Assembly (NCBI RefSeq): GCF_900167535.1
Contig: NZ_FUYE01000012.1
Span: 95,947-159,946, forward strand
Reading direction: 5' to 3'
Length of the DNA: 64,000 nucleotides
From: Prosthecobacter debontii
GTDB lineage: Bacteria > Verrucomicrobiota > Verrucomicrobiia > Verrucomicrobiales > Verrucomicrobiaceae
Shown here one piece after another: positions 45,278 to 53,559 of the stretch. The notes under the pieces are model-generated. The model did no database searches. It had not been told where the DNA came from and saw only the letters and a program-made list of their open reading frames with translations. Position 1 is the stretch's first letter. Each line of letters starts with the position of its first letter. A program made the position numbers and the translations under genes.

Positions 45278-45302
45278 GCCAGAGCTGATCTAATCCCACA
45301 CC

Positions 45303-45343
45303 TGCCAGCAGCGTCGTCCATCTTTTAGACGGCGCTGTTGGCA
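45303..45343 (+). promoter_or_regulatory. Long RNA hairpin ending at a ribosome-binding site
   Basis: TGCCAGCAGCGTCGTC and GACGGCGCTGTTGGCA (45303-45318 and 45328-45343) can pair over 16 positions with two G-U wobbles and a 9-base loop. The 3' arm runs directly into AAGGA, the ribosome-binding site of the gene starting at 45359. No T-run follows, so attenuation of translation or protection of the mRNA is as likely as termination. Confidence 0.55.
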
Positions 45344-45358
45344 AGGACTCTAACTACC

Positions 45359-45700
45359 ATGAATGCCCGCATCAAAATCCTTATTGCAGCGGTATCCACC
45401 CTTTTTCTAGGACCATCTGTAGCGAATGCCAAGAGACCTTCAGGTACACCGATGAACGGAGTAGTCCAGAGTGTGGACCACTCAACTCGCCAGATCGTCT
45501 TTCTTCAGGATGACGGTTCTCAGCACCGCTTCAGCTACCCCCGGTGGGCAACGATGACCTATCGCAACACCGAGGTTTCACCTGCTGCTATCAAGGCTGG
45601 TATGCGCCTCCGACTCAACCTTCGTCACCCGCTTTTCGGTGACGAATTCGCGACCCGCATCCTCTGCATTTCAGAAGACCGACAGCCCCAAAACCCATGA
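45359..45700 (+). CDS. Small exported protein of unknown function
   Basis: The 113-residue protein has a signal peptide (ARIKILIAAVSTLFLGPSVANA) followed by a short beta domain (MNGVVQSVDHSTRQIVFLQDDGSQHRFSYPRWATMTYRNTEVSPAAIKAGMRLRLNLRHPLFG). The pattern resembles DUF5666/OB-like periplasmic domains (GxVxSVD...F...W...T). Start ATG 45359 follows AAGGA at the foot of the hairpin. The next gene overlaps it by 4 bp (ATGA). Confidence 0.7.
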   Translation: MNARIKILIAAVSTLFLGPSVANAKRPSGTPMNGVVQSVDHSTRQIVFLQDDGSQHRFSYPRWATMTYRNTEVSPAAIKAGMRLRLNLRHPLFGDEFATRILCISEDRQPQNP

Positions 45701-46233
45701 TTCATTTGATTACCTGCACATCCAAACCTTTGCGTCTCATGGCCAAGATCGTCTTCCTGCTCTGTATCACAGCGGGTACAGGACTGGCGGATAACACTGT
45801 GAAGCTTCAAGTCGCAGCAAAAAGCGACCACGACGATCCCAAAGACACAACTGTCCCCACGGAAGTCCAAAAGCGCTGGCTGGAGATTTCCGCTAACGCT
45901 TTTCATCTAGAAAAGCCCTCCGCAGTTCGCCTGGAATGGACACTCTTTGGTGACAGCCTGGATGCCGATAAAGTAGTAAAGCAGGATAGCGGCGAAACGG
46001 TGTTTGATATGAAGCAGGGTGCCGTTGTGGATACTCGGACCAAACAGGTCACCTTCACTTTTTCACGCCGTCATTCAGTGCCGGAAGGAAGTGGCAAGCG
46101 TCATCGTTACAAAGTCGTGGAAGCGACAGGAGTGCGTTACCACGGCTGGAGTGTTCGGGCCTACATTGATGGCAAAATCGCCGGTGAAACTTACAGTTCA
46201 CCTAACCTGAAAAAACATCTGAATAATCCATGA
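45697..46233 (+). CDS. Exported protein of unknown function
   Basis: The 178-residue protein has a signal peptide (LMAKIVFLLCITAGTGLA; a start at the internal Met is possible). The mature part is a predicted beta-sandwich: VPTEVQKRWLEISANAFHLEKPSAVRLEWTLFGD, then KQVTFTFSRRHSVPEGSGKRHRYKVVEATGVRYHGWSVRAYIDGKIAGETYSSP. The final motif resembles verrucomicrobial proteins that precede heavy-metal pumps. ATGA overlap with the gene upstream indicates coupling. Confidence 0.7.
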   Translation: MIHLITCTSKPLRLMAKIVFLLCITAGTGLADNTVKLQVAAKSDHDDPKDTTVPTEVQKRWLEISANAFHLEKPSAVRLEWTLFGDSLDADKVVKQDSGETVFDMKQGAVVDTRTKQVTFTFSRRHSVPEGSGKRHRYKVVEATGVRYHGWSVRAYIDGKIAGETYSSPNLKKHLNNP

Positions 46234-46302
46234 GTACTCAGCGGGCTCTCAGACAAAGCCCCTCTTCTGGAGCCCGCTTCTTCTGCACCCTCCAACAACC
46301 TC

Positions 46303-46626
46303 TCAATGACGCTCACGACCTCCAAAATCCATGTGGAATCCAGGGGTGCTAATGTGCCCCCCCTGACCCGATCCATGTCCGCGACTATTACTACGGCGAC
46401 CGTCAGAACGGCAATGGTGACTGAGTGTGCGGTAACCATAAACTGGATGCCCATGACGATCATATCCAGTGATCGCACGCTCACGATACACAGCGGAACC
46501 GCAGAATCGGCAGGAATGAGAAACGCTGCGAGCGGCAGAGTGATGATTGTCTCGGGCCTGAGACATAGTTGGAGTCAGGACTGTAAAAGCAGTCGTGACA
46601 GCAATCAGGAAAAACAATTTTTTCAT
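46303..46626 (-). CDS. Small exported His-rich protein
   Basis: The 107-residue protein has a signal peptide (MKKLFFLIAVTTAFTVLTPTMSQA) and a mature part rich in His, Arg and Gly, with a C-x2-C (SCRFCGS) and the segments DNHHSAARSVSHS and HHCRSDGRRSNSRGHGSGQGGH. This suggests metal binding. It is convergent with the gene ending at 46233 and stands opposite to the rest of the metal block. Confidence 0.65.
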   Translation of the reverse strand: MKKLFFLIAVTTAFTVLTPTMSQARDNHHSAARSVSHSCRFCGSAVYRERAITGYDRHGHPVYGYRTLSHHCRSDGRRSNSRGHGSGQGGHISTPGFHMDFGGRERH

Positions 46627-46810
46627 AATCAGGAATTTAAGTTTTGAAGGTCTTAGCGGCTGCAATGAACAGCACAGTCATGAGACGAAAGCCCGCTTCC
46701 GTTATTCAGAGTGACCGAACATTTTCATTCGAGTGCATGGAGCTTCGAATCGGCTTCTCACTCTTTTCCCTGAAACGATAGCAAGCATCGTTTCACATAA
46801 GCCTAACAAT

Positions 46811-48754
46811 ATGAACAACAACGAACAGGATCATGATCACGAAAAAGAATCCGGCTCTTGTGAGCACGGTCACGACAACACTTCGCTGCCACGCAACGCC
46901 CTTGTTATCATATCCGGGCTCGCTCTCGGCGTGGGCATGCTGGTAAACAATCCTCAGGCGAAAGACATCTTCTTTGCTGTTTCCTCTATCTCTGGAGGCT
47001 TGTTAGTGATCCCTGCGGCTTGGTCTGCGATTACCAAGAGACGCCTGGATATGAATGTCCTCATGACTGTCGCCGTCACAGGGGCATGGCTTATCGGTGA
47101 AGGTAATGAAGCTGCGGCGGTCGTCTTTTTGTTTGCCTTGTCTGAACTACTGGAGTCTTGGAGCGTCGGCAGGGCACGGCGTGCCATCGCCTCTCTGCTC
47201 AAGCTCGCCCCTGAGACCGCTCTAGTTCGTGATGCGGATGGAGACTATGAAGAAGTTCCGGTTTCTGAAGTGACCGTGGGTTCAGAAATCAGTATCCGTA
47301 GCGGAGCCCGCATTCCACTAGACGGCAAGGTCTCCAGCGGAAATTCGAGCGTCAACCAGGCTCCTATTACGGGTGAATCCATCCCCGTGGAGAAAGCAGC
47401 AGGTGACCCGGTTTTTGCAGGGACTATCAATGGTGAAGGTTCTTTGGTCGTCGAGGTAACCAAGGGGGCAAGCGATTCCAAACTGGCCCGCATCATCAAA
47501 CTGGTGGAAGAAGCTGAATCTCAGAAAGCGCCAACTCAGCGCTTCGTGGATAAGTTTGCCAGTATTTACACACCTGTGGTGTTTGTTGTTGCCATCTTGG
47601 TCGCCATCCTGCCCCCACTTCTTTCGGGGGCTGTCTGGTCTGAGTGGACCTATCGGGCTCTTGTTCTCTTAGTCATTGCCTGTCCATGTGCCCTCGTTAT
47701 TGCCACCCCTGTTTCCATCGTTTCTGGACTTACCGCTCTCGCTCGAAACGGCGTCTTAATCAAAGGTGGAGCTTATCTTGAGGCTGTTGGCAAACTCCGA
47801 GCTTTGGCCGTGGATAAAACCGGCACGATCACTCAGGGAAAACCTCAAGTTAGTGAAGTCATCACGATGACCTGGCTTGCAGAAGAAGAGATTCTTCGAC
47901 GCGCTGCATCTATCGATGCACATTCCACACACCCGCTTGCAAAGGCCGTCGTGGATACGGCTAAAAAACAGGAGATCGAATGGCAAACTTCATCAGACTA
48001 TAAATCGATCACGGGTCGTGGTGCTACGGCTAAAATTGATGGGCATCCTTATTTTATTGGGAATCACAAGCTAGCTCATGAATATGGGGTTTGCTCACCT
48101 GAGGTTGAATCCAAATTGGCTGAAGTGGAAGCCAGAGGGGAATCTGTGGCAATTGTCGGTCATCTTCCGCACAACTCCAACTCATGCCCTGGTGAAATTT
48201 TGGGAATCATTGGCATTGGCGATTCTCTTCGCTCTGAGGCGAAAGAAGCTCTCCGACTTCTTCATGACGCCGGAATCCAAAAGGTGGTTATGCTCAGTGG
48301 TGATAATCAAAGAACGGTGGATGCTATTGCTAAAAAAGCGGGGATAGATGAGGCGCTTGGGGACCTCATGCCGGAGCAAAAGATTGAGCATTTGCGTCGT
48401 CTGATGGATGAACACCGGTTTGTTGGCATGATCGGCGATGGAGTTAATGATGCTCCGGCCTTGGCCCTCGCCAGTGTTGGTATTGCAATGGGCGCTATTG
48501 GTAGCGATACTGCTATCGAAACCGCCGATATGGCGCTTATGCAGGATGATCTAACCAAGGTTGCTCAAGCAATCATTTTGGGCCGGAGGACATTACGAAT
48601 CATTCAATTCAACGTCACTTTTGCATTAGCGGTTAAAGCCGTGTTTTTAATTCTTGCCTTTACGGGCCATACCAGCCTTTGGCTCGCCATTCTTGCAGAC
48701 ACTGGAGCTACGCTTCTTGTTATTCTCAACGCGTTACGACTGCTGCGGCACTGA
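46811..48754 (+). CDS. P1B-type Zn/Cd/Pb-exporting ATPase
   Basis: The 647-residue pump has an N-terminal His/Asp/Glu-rich tail (NEQDHDHEKESGSCEHGHDN) in place of an HMA domain. P-type motifs are complete: TGES (PITGESIPVE), CPC in TM6 (IACPCALVIATP), DKTGT (AVDKTGTITQG), an HP motif (STHPLAKAV) and GDGVNDAPALA. TM7/8 carry Lys (ALAVKAVFLIL) and Asp in LADTGATLLVILNAL, the P1B-2 pattern for Zn(II)/Cd(II)/Pb(II). The ATG at 46811 was chosen over a GTG at 46733. The next gene follows after 14 bp. Confidence 0.93.
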   Translation: MNNNEQDHDHEKESGSCEHGHDNTSLPRNALVIISGLALGVGMLVNNPQAKDIFFAVSSISGGLLVIPAAWSAITKRRLDMNVLMTVAVTGAWLIGEGNEAAAVVFLFALSELLESWSVGRARRAIASLLKLAPETALVRDADGDYEEVPVSEVTVGSEISIRSGARIPLDGKVSSGNSSVNQAPITGESIPVEKAAGDPVFAGTINGEGSLVVEVTKGASDSKLARIIKLVEEAESQKAPTQRFVDKFASIYTPVVFVVAILVAILPPLLSGAVWSEWTYRALVLLVIACPCALVIATPVSIVSGLTALARNGVLIKGGAYLEAVGKLRALAVDKTGTITQGKPQVSEVITMTWLAEEEILRRAASIDAHSTHPLAKAVVDTAKKQEIEWQTSSDYKSITGRGATAKIDGHPYFIGNHKLAHEYGVCSPEVESKLAEVEARGESVAIVGHLPHNSNSCPGEILGIIGIGDSLRSEAKEALRLLHDAGIQKVVMLSGDNQRTVDAIAKKAGIDEALGDLMPEQKIEHLRRLMDEHRFVGMIGDGVNDAPALALASVGIAMGAIGSDTAIETADMALMQDDLTKVAQAIILGRRTLRIIQFNVTFALAVKAVFLILAFTGHTSLWLAILADTGATLLVILNALRLLRH

Positions 48755-48768
48755 TAATTTCTGCGGCT

Positions 48769-49170
48769 ATGAAGAAAAAACGTCCATTTAAATCTGGAGC
48801 CGACCCTAAGGTGGAGACCAAGAGTTTTGCATTTACATGGCGGGAGAGGTTGCTGATCGTCGGCTTGATCCTGGCTGGCTTTGTCGTGCCCGCCTACTGG
48901 ATGCATTCCAGATATATCAGTCTGCAAGCAAAATCTATCCAGAAGACCGTGCAGGAATGGCAACATCTCTACAATCTCAACGAGATCCAGGTGAAGTATA
49001 TTCAGGATATCGAACTTCAGTTTCACGGTAGTGGTAGCCCATTCTCAGGCCGTCCCTATCGAACACCCTCAGACATTGATCTTCATTATCAAGAGATCGC
49101 CGAGCTCATGACAGCAGAGAATGGGCAACGGTTTATGCAAGCGATGTCCGGAAATAACGGACATCATTAA
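48769..49170 (+). CDS. Single-span membrane protein downstream of the metal ATPase
   Basis: The 133-residue protein has a short basic N-terminus, one TM helix (LLIVGLILAGFVVPAYWM) and a helical extracytoplasmic part (QAKSIQKTVQEWQHLYNLNEIQVKYIQDIELQFHGSG), ending in NGHH. It lies 14 bp after the P1B ATPase and is probably co-transcribed. The helical part recalls small CnrY/CzcE-like or periplasmic metal-response proteins, but no family match is claimed. It is the last gene before the integrative element. Confidence 0.65.
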   Translation: MKKKRPFKSGADPKVETKSFAFTWRERLLIVGLILAGFVVPAYWMHSRYISLQAKSIQKTVQEWQHLYNLNEIQVKYIQDIELQFHGSGSPFSGRPYRTPSDIDLHYQEIAELMTAENGQRFMQAMSGNNGHH

Positions 49171-49243
49171 TGCTGTTTGTGTAGCAACGTTAATAGAACA
49201 GAATAAATTGCTAACGCAAAGCCCAGAGAGCTTCTCAACAGGT

Positions 49244-49475
49244 GGGGGTGTTTTTGGGGGTGCTAGGCAAAAACCAAAGCTATATTAGCTTTTATATTCT
49301 GTTTGTTAGGCGGAATCTTCGAGCCCTGCTCGCGGAGCCATTTACCCCATTTCACCGAGTCCCACGAGACTTGAAATTTCCCCTCAAACCCGCTATATTA
49401 GCTAAAGACAGCATCTCAGTCTGCCTTGGCAAGTCTTACCCAAGCCGGACCATTCTGGGGGTGTTGATGGGGGTG
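49244..49475. repeat. Candidate attachment region with integrase-type repeats
   Basis: Two kinds of paired repeat flank each other upstream of the integrase. GGGGGTG-N5-GGGGGTG occurs at 49244-49262 and 49457-49475. AGCTA-TAT-TAGCT (49278-49290) and its near-copy GCTATATTAGCT (49392-49403) lie inside. Double heptamers with a fixed gap are typical of arm-type integrase sites, and the inner palindromes suit core or excisionase sites. The core sequence that marks the insertion point cannot be fixed without the other end. Confidence 0.55.
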
Positions 49476-49494
49476 TCAACAGTGGTGAGGGACA

Positions 49495-50697
49495 ATGGCA
49501 TTAACGGAAAAAGAAATTCAGGCGGCACAGCCGCGAAGCAAAGCCTATAAATTGTACGATGGAAATGGTTTGCTGCTTCGGATAAAGCCGAACGGATCAA
49601 AGATTTGGGAATTCAAGTATAGAGCGTTCAAGGATGGCAAGAAAGTTGAGAAGATGCTTTCTCTGGGCGTTTGGGGTGAGGTCAGCCTAAAAGAAGCAAG
49701 AGCAAAAAGCGCGGAGGCCAAGAAGGTCGTTGCTGAGAGTAAAGACCCCGGCGCTTTAAAAAAGCAGCAAAAAATTTTAGCCAGAGTCAACTCAGACAAC
49801 TCCTTCGAAGCGGTCGCCCGTGACTGGCACAAACTCAATATTGCCAAATGGACTCCACGGCATGCCGTGAAGTTGCTGAGAAGGCTAGAACTTCATATCT
49901 TCCCATGGATTGGAACCAAGCCAGTAGCAGACATTACCGCTCTTGAAGTTGTCGATCTACTTCGCCGACTGGAGAAGGATGAGAAGACCGAGACTACTCA
50001 CAAGCTGTTGCAGGATTGCAGAGCAGTTTTCCAACATGCCTTTCTCCATCAGAAGATTCAGTTCAACCCGCTCAGTGATATGCGCGGATTGTTGAAGCCA
50101 CATTTGACCACAAACCATCCCACATTATCCGCCAATCAAATTCCAGACTTTTTGATCAGATTAGAAGCGGTTCAGACAACTCAACTGAACAGAATTGCGG
50201 TCAAGCTCTTGATGCACACGTTTGTTCGGCAGGGGGAGCTGCGCAAAGCAAAGTGGGCTAGCGTGGATTGGAAACAAGCAGAATGGCGTATCCCGCCTGA
50301 GAACATGAAAATGAAGCAAGAGCACGTTGTTCCGCTTTCAACTCAGGCGCTTGGAATACTCAGCGATCTGCAAAAGGTTTCAGGTGATAGCCTTTATCTA
50401 TTCCCGTCACAAAATCGCCAGAAAAATCCTTTCATGAGCGAGAACACAATCAACAAGGTCATTCATGAGATGGGATACAAGGGCCAACTAGTGGGCCATG
50501 GCTTTCGGGCGATGGCATCAACGATCCTGAATGAGAATGGCTTCGCTCCTGATGTCATTGAAAGGCAGTTGGCACACGCGCCCCGCAACAAAGTTCGGGC
50601 TGCATACAACCGCGCTCAATACCTCGAAGAACGAAGAAAGCTGATGCAATGGTGGAGCGACTACCTAGAGCGGGCCTGGAGAAAGGGCGCGGCCTAG
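49495..50697 (+). CDS. P4-type tyrosine recombinase (integrase)
   Basis: The 400-residue integrase has an N-terminal DUF4102-type arm-binding domain (MALTEKEIQAAQPRSKAYKLYDGNGLLLRI...GVWGEVSLKEARAKS), a SAM-like core-binding domain (residues about 100-190) and a catalytic domain with Arg in MHTFVRQGELRKAKW, H-x2-R in VGHGFRAMAS, His in QLAHAP and Tyr in AAYNRAQYL. All catalytic residues are present, so the element may still be mobile. GAGGGACA serves as ribosome-binding site. The cargo to the right is read mostly on the opposite strand. Confidence 0.95.
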   Translation: MALTEKEIQAAQPRSKAYKLYDGNGLLLRIKPNGSKIWEFKYRAFKDGKKVEKMLSLGVWGEVSLKEARAKSAEAKKVVAESKDPGALKKQQKILARVNSDNSFEAVARDWHKLNIAKWTPRHAVKLLRRLELHIFPWIGTKPVADITALEVVDLLRRLEKDEKTETTHKLLQDCRAVFQHAFLHQKIQFNPLSDMRGLLKPHLTTNHPTLSANQIPDFLIRLEAVQTTQLNRIAVKLLMHTFVRQGELRKAKWASVDWKQAEWRIPPENMKMKQEHVVPLSTQALGILSDLQKVSGDSLYLFPSQNRQKNPFMSENTINKVIHEMGYKGQLVGHGFRAMASTILNENGFAPDVIERQLAHAPRNKVRAAYNRAQYLEERRKLMQWWSDYLERAWRKGAA

Positions 50698-50957
50698 AGC
50701 TTCAGGTAACCTGAGAATACTGTTGTAATAATTAACGATAGCGTCAGGGCGTTTAGTCGGAGATGGCCTCCACATTGCAGCTGCAAACTGGCTTTGACCT
50801 TGTGTGTTGCTGCGCCCCATATACTCGATACCCCTTATGATATCCCATAGTGATGTGCGTTATTTTGGATTCTTGTGGCCTTTAAGAGACATAGCATAAC
50901 ACTGCAAAGACGGTACCGAATATGAAGTAGCTTATGGCGGAAAGTAAAAAATTTCGA

Positions 50958-51821
50958 CTAAATTAGATAAAAGTTTCCGTTGCAAAACCATTGGCTTTGA
51001 GATGCACCTCTATACATGGCACCTGTCCAGGAATTCGTAAATGCTTTCTCCCAGCTAATTGCCGCCTCGAGTAAATGTGCAGTAACTGCTGACGCTCCAT
51101 GTCCATCATATAACTTTTTTAGTTCATGACGAATACCACTGAGTTCGTTTGCTGCATTATTGCCATAGTGAAACTTTAGGTTGAAAGCTTCCATATGAGC
51201 CTCTAATCGTTGCCCATATAATGGAGGCCAATGTGCAGGTGGATTAATGTAGTATTCAAATGTTGGTGGGGTCGTTTGAATCACTCTTGCGCACAACCAC
51301 GTTTCAGATTCGAAGAACGAATCAAAGTAAGGATGCAGCGTTTGCTGATCTTGTGTAGCAGCTGTATCGGCCCGTTTCTCCATCTGACATGGCCAGCAAG
51401 AAGGGACTAGGTTATTTGGGGTGACCGATAGTACAGTATGTGCTGACTTAGGTAGGTAATGATCAAGGGTCCCAACCGATCCATTGTCACACAATGGACA
51501 GCGTCCCAACTTGGGAGCTGCGAGAATCTTATCATAGATCCTACGAGCTGGGTGCTTAATTTTTGAAAGGCGTTCAGAATAAATTGATTTCAATTCTTTT
51601 CCTGTAACATTTCCAACTTGGTCAGAGCGTGGTGTCGCATATAAATTTGCCGCATTGCCAGCAATATTATATAAATTCGCAGCATTAACTATATCAGGAC
51701 GGATTGCCTCTAACCTTTGTACCAGATCTGCATCAGATATAGAACTAATGCAAAGATCAAAAACATCACCAGCCGCATATTGGTTTCCAGTTTCGTCAGT
51801 TGGTATAGGGAGTGATTTCAT
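50958..51821 (-). CDS. ptuB: Septu-like HNH endonuclease (PtuB)
   Basis: The 287-residue protein has an HNH nuclease core with a zinc site: CPLCDNGSVGTLDHYLPKS and TPNNLVPSCWPCQMEKR (C-x2-C at residues about 108 and 142, catalytic DH about 120). The N-terminal half is helical and the C-terminal part unlike known domains. The ATG at 51821 lies one base after the stop of the ATPase gene. An HNH protein coupled to this type of ATPase is the Septu arrangement, in which PtuB is the effector nuclease controlled by PtuA. The internal start was chosen over an overlapping TTG. Confidence 0.85.
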   Translation of the reverse strand: MKSLPIPTDETGNQYAAGDVFDLCISSISDADLVQRLEAIRPDIVNAANLYNIAGNAANLYATPRSDQVGNVTGKELKSIYSERLSKIKHPARRIYDKILAAPKLGRCPLCDNGSVGTLDHYLPKSAHTVLSVTPNNLVPSCWPCQMEKRADTAATQDQQTLHPYFDSFFESETWLCARVIQTTPPTFEYYINPPAHWPPLYGQRLEAHMEAFNLKFHYGNNAANELSGIRHELKKLYDGHGASAVTAHLLEAAISWEKAFTNSWTGAMYRGASQSQWFCNGNFYLI

Positions 51822-51822
51822 A

Positions 51823-53436
51823 TTACTGACCTTGCAAATCAAGATAAATGGATCGTAAGATTACTCGAGCTTCGGTACCCAACTGATTGTTGAGGCCGGC
51901 TATGGCCTGATCATATGAAGGATATTTTGATGCGATATCCTTGAGAATTTGCATGTAACCAGACTGCTTGACATCTAAACCGAAAACTTCTCGTGTCAGG
52001 CTGCCGACGTTTTCTCCAAAGGTTTCTATGCCTGGTTTCTCAGCTCGCATTTCATGCCTCACTCGCCTTAAAACCCACACACAGCTCCTTGGCACTTCTT
52101 GCAACACAACAGGAGAGTGGGTGGCCACTATAGCGACACCATTTCTATCCACCAAGAGTTCAGACAGAGCCCGAACAAAAGCGGACAGCAAAGGCGGATG
52201 GAGGTAGGACTCAGGTTCATCCATCAATACTAGAGTCTGTTCTTCCACGGTTTGCACTAACCGTGTAAGAGTCAAAAGAATGATCTTGTGGCCTGAACTC
52301 AAAAGGTCAAATATCTTTAATACTCTCTCGCGGGTGTCTTCCGACGAAAGGTTCGTATCTATTAAATTTGTTATTCCTGCTGTATTGGCAACGAGATCAT
52401 ATTCAAGATGCTTCATTGCATTTTTCCAACGAGTCAGTTTACTGCCTACTTGGCATTCTTTCAGGCTGCGCACAAATTCGTCGGCAAGTTCATCATTTGT
52501 TTTAGGTGCTCCTAACGGAGATGGCTGTAGCGGATTTGTTGTGGTGCCATGTTGGGTGTCTTGACGTAATCCCACATAGGAATAACTTATCCTACTTTGA
52601 TCCAATTCATCTCGTGAAACTAGATCCGATGAATCGAAGGCACTAAAAGATACCAAAACAACATTAGAAAAACGCCCAACTTCTCTCGACAATGAAGGGC
52701 CCATCACGGTGTGATCCCATGTGAACTCACCAAACTGTTCTCTTTCCGCTTCAGTCCCTAAAACAGCTTTTGTCATATTAGACAATAAGCGTGTTTTACC
52801 AACTCCATTTCGGCCTATGATAACCTGGACATTCGTCGGTGGAACTGAATCAGGTATCACCGAAAAGCTCAGTGAATCGCTGGTTCCTTCTACATCTAGA
52901 GGTGGGGCGTACGAAAAATGGTAAGGCGTAAGATTTACCCCACCATGAGCAATTCTGCGATATTGACCTTCCACCATCGTTGTGGATACAGATCGGAGAA
53001 GAGATTCTCCCATAACATCTTCATGTTTGGCCCACTCGAAACGTGCAGCATCGAATGCTACGTCTCGCAAGTTGCCTAAAACCCATTTTCGAACATCGGG
53101 GCCCAACTCTCTGAGATTTGCATAATATTCATTTTCTTGTCCTAGGGAAAAGAACTGCTCGTCAAGAGCATGAAAAGCTTCAGGTATGTCGGGTCTACGA
53201 TAGCCTGGTTGAAGGTCGGCCCCGCCTCCAGATGGCAATAATCCTCTCTGGCCAATTTTAAGGTTTCCAATGCTATGTTTGGTGCCTGCTGGATCTACCA
53301 GAGTAAGGTAAAACTGAGTGCAATATTTTCCCCAGTCATCCCATCGGTCTTTGTTCAAGTAAGCTAACCAGCTCCCTGTGATCGATGGTACGCTTTCATT
53401 CTGTCTGATTACACGAAATGGAGGCGGGTTTGGCAT
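51823..53436 (-). CDS. ptuA: Septu-like ABC/SMC-type ATPase (PtuA)
   Basis: This 537-residue protein has an N-terminal region of about 190 residues before the Walker A (IIGRNGVGKTRLL, residues 206-218), then a long middle part, and Walker B with following loops (TLVLMDEPESYLHPPLL, GVAIVATHSPVVLQE). The ATPase belongs to the AAA_15/OLD-like group used by defence systems. It is followed after one base by the HNH gene, matching PtuA-PtuB. Retron Ec78 also uses such a pair, but no reverse transcriptase or msr/msd is nearby, so the stand-alone Septu form is favoured. The N-terminal region is longer than in typical PtuA. Confidence 0.85.
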   Translation of the reverse strand: MPNPPPFRVIRQNESVPSITGSWLAYLNKDRWDDWGKYCTQFYLTLVDPAGTKHSIGNLKIGQRGLLPSGGGADLQPGYRRPDIPEAFHALDEQFFSLGQENEYYANLRELGPDVRKWVLGNLRDVAFDAARFEWAKHEDVMGESLLRSVSTTMVEGQYRRIAHGGVNLTPYHFSYAPPLDVEGTSDSLSFSVIPDSVPPTNVQVIIGRNGVGKTRLLSNMTKAVLGTEAEREQFGEFTWDHTVMGPSLSREVGRFSNVVLVSFSAFDSSDLVSRDELDQSRISYSYVGLRQDTQHGTTTNPLQPSPLGAPKTNDELADEFVRSLKECQVGSKLTRWKNAMKHLEYDLVANTAGITNLIDTNLSSEDTRERVLKIFDLLSSGHKIILLTLTRLVQTVEEQTLVLMDEPESYLHPPLLSAFVRALSELLVDRNGVAIVATHSPVVLQEVPRSCVWVLRRVRHEMRAEKPGIETFGENVGSLTREVFGLDVKQSGYMQILKDIASKYPSYDQAIAGLNNQLGTEARVILRSIYLDLQGQ

Positions 53437-53559
53437 AGGTGAAAAATATTGGTTGTGAAGATATGTACGAGCTTATTTCTTCATCAGATCTGATGGCACA
53501 ATAATCTGTTGTAGTAAATATATTGCAACGTAATTTGCGCGGTTGATATTATATGGATC

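Noticed and set aside
49310-49350. A tRNA 3'-end-like string (ATCTTCGAGCCC ... GGAGCCA) left of the integrase
   Set aside because: The T-arm and acceptor stems do not pair, and no cloverleaf can be drawn on either strand.
50958-53436. Retron Ec78-like system
   Set aside because: The ATPase/HNH pair fits, but there is no reverse transcriptase or msr/msd-like RNA around it.
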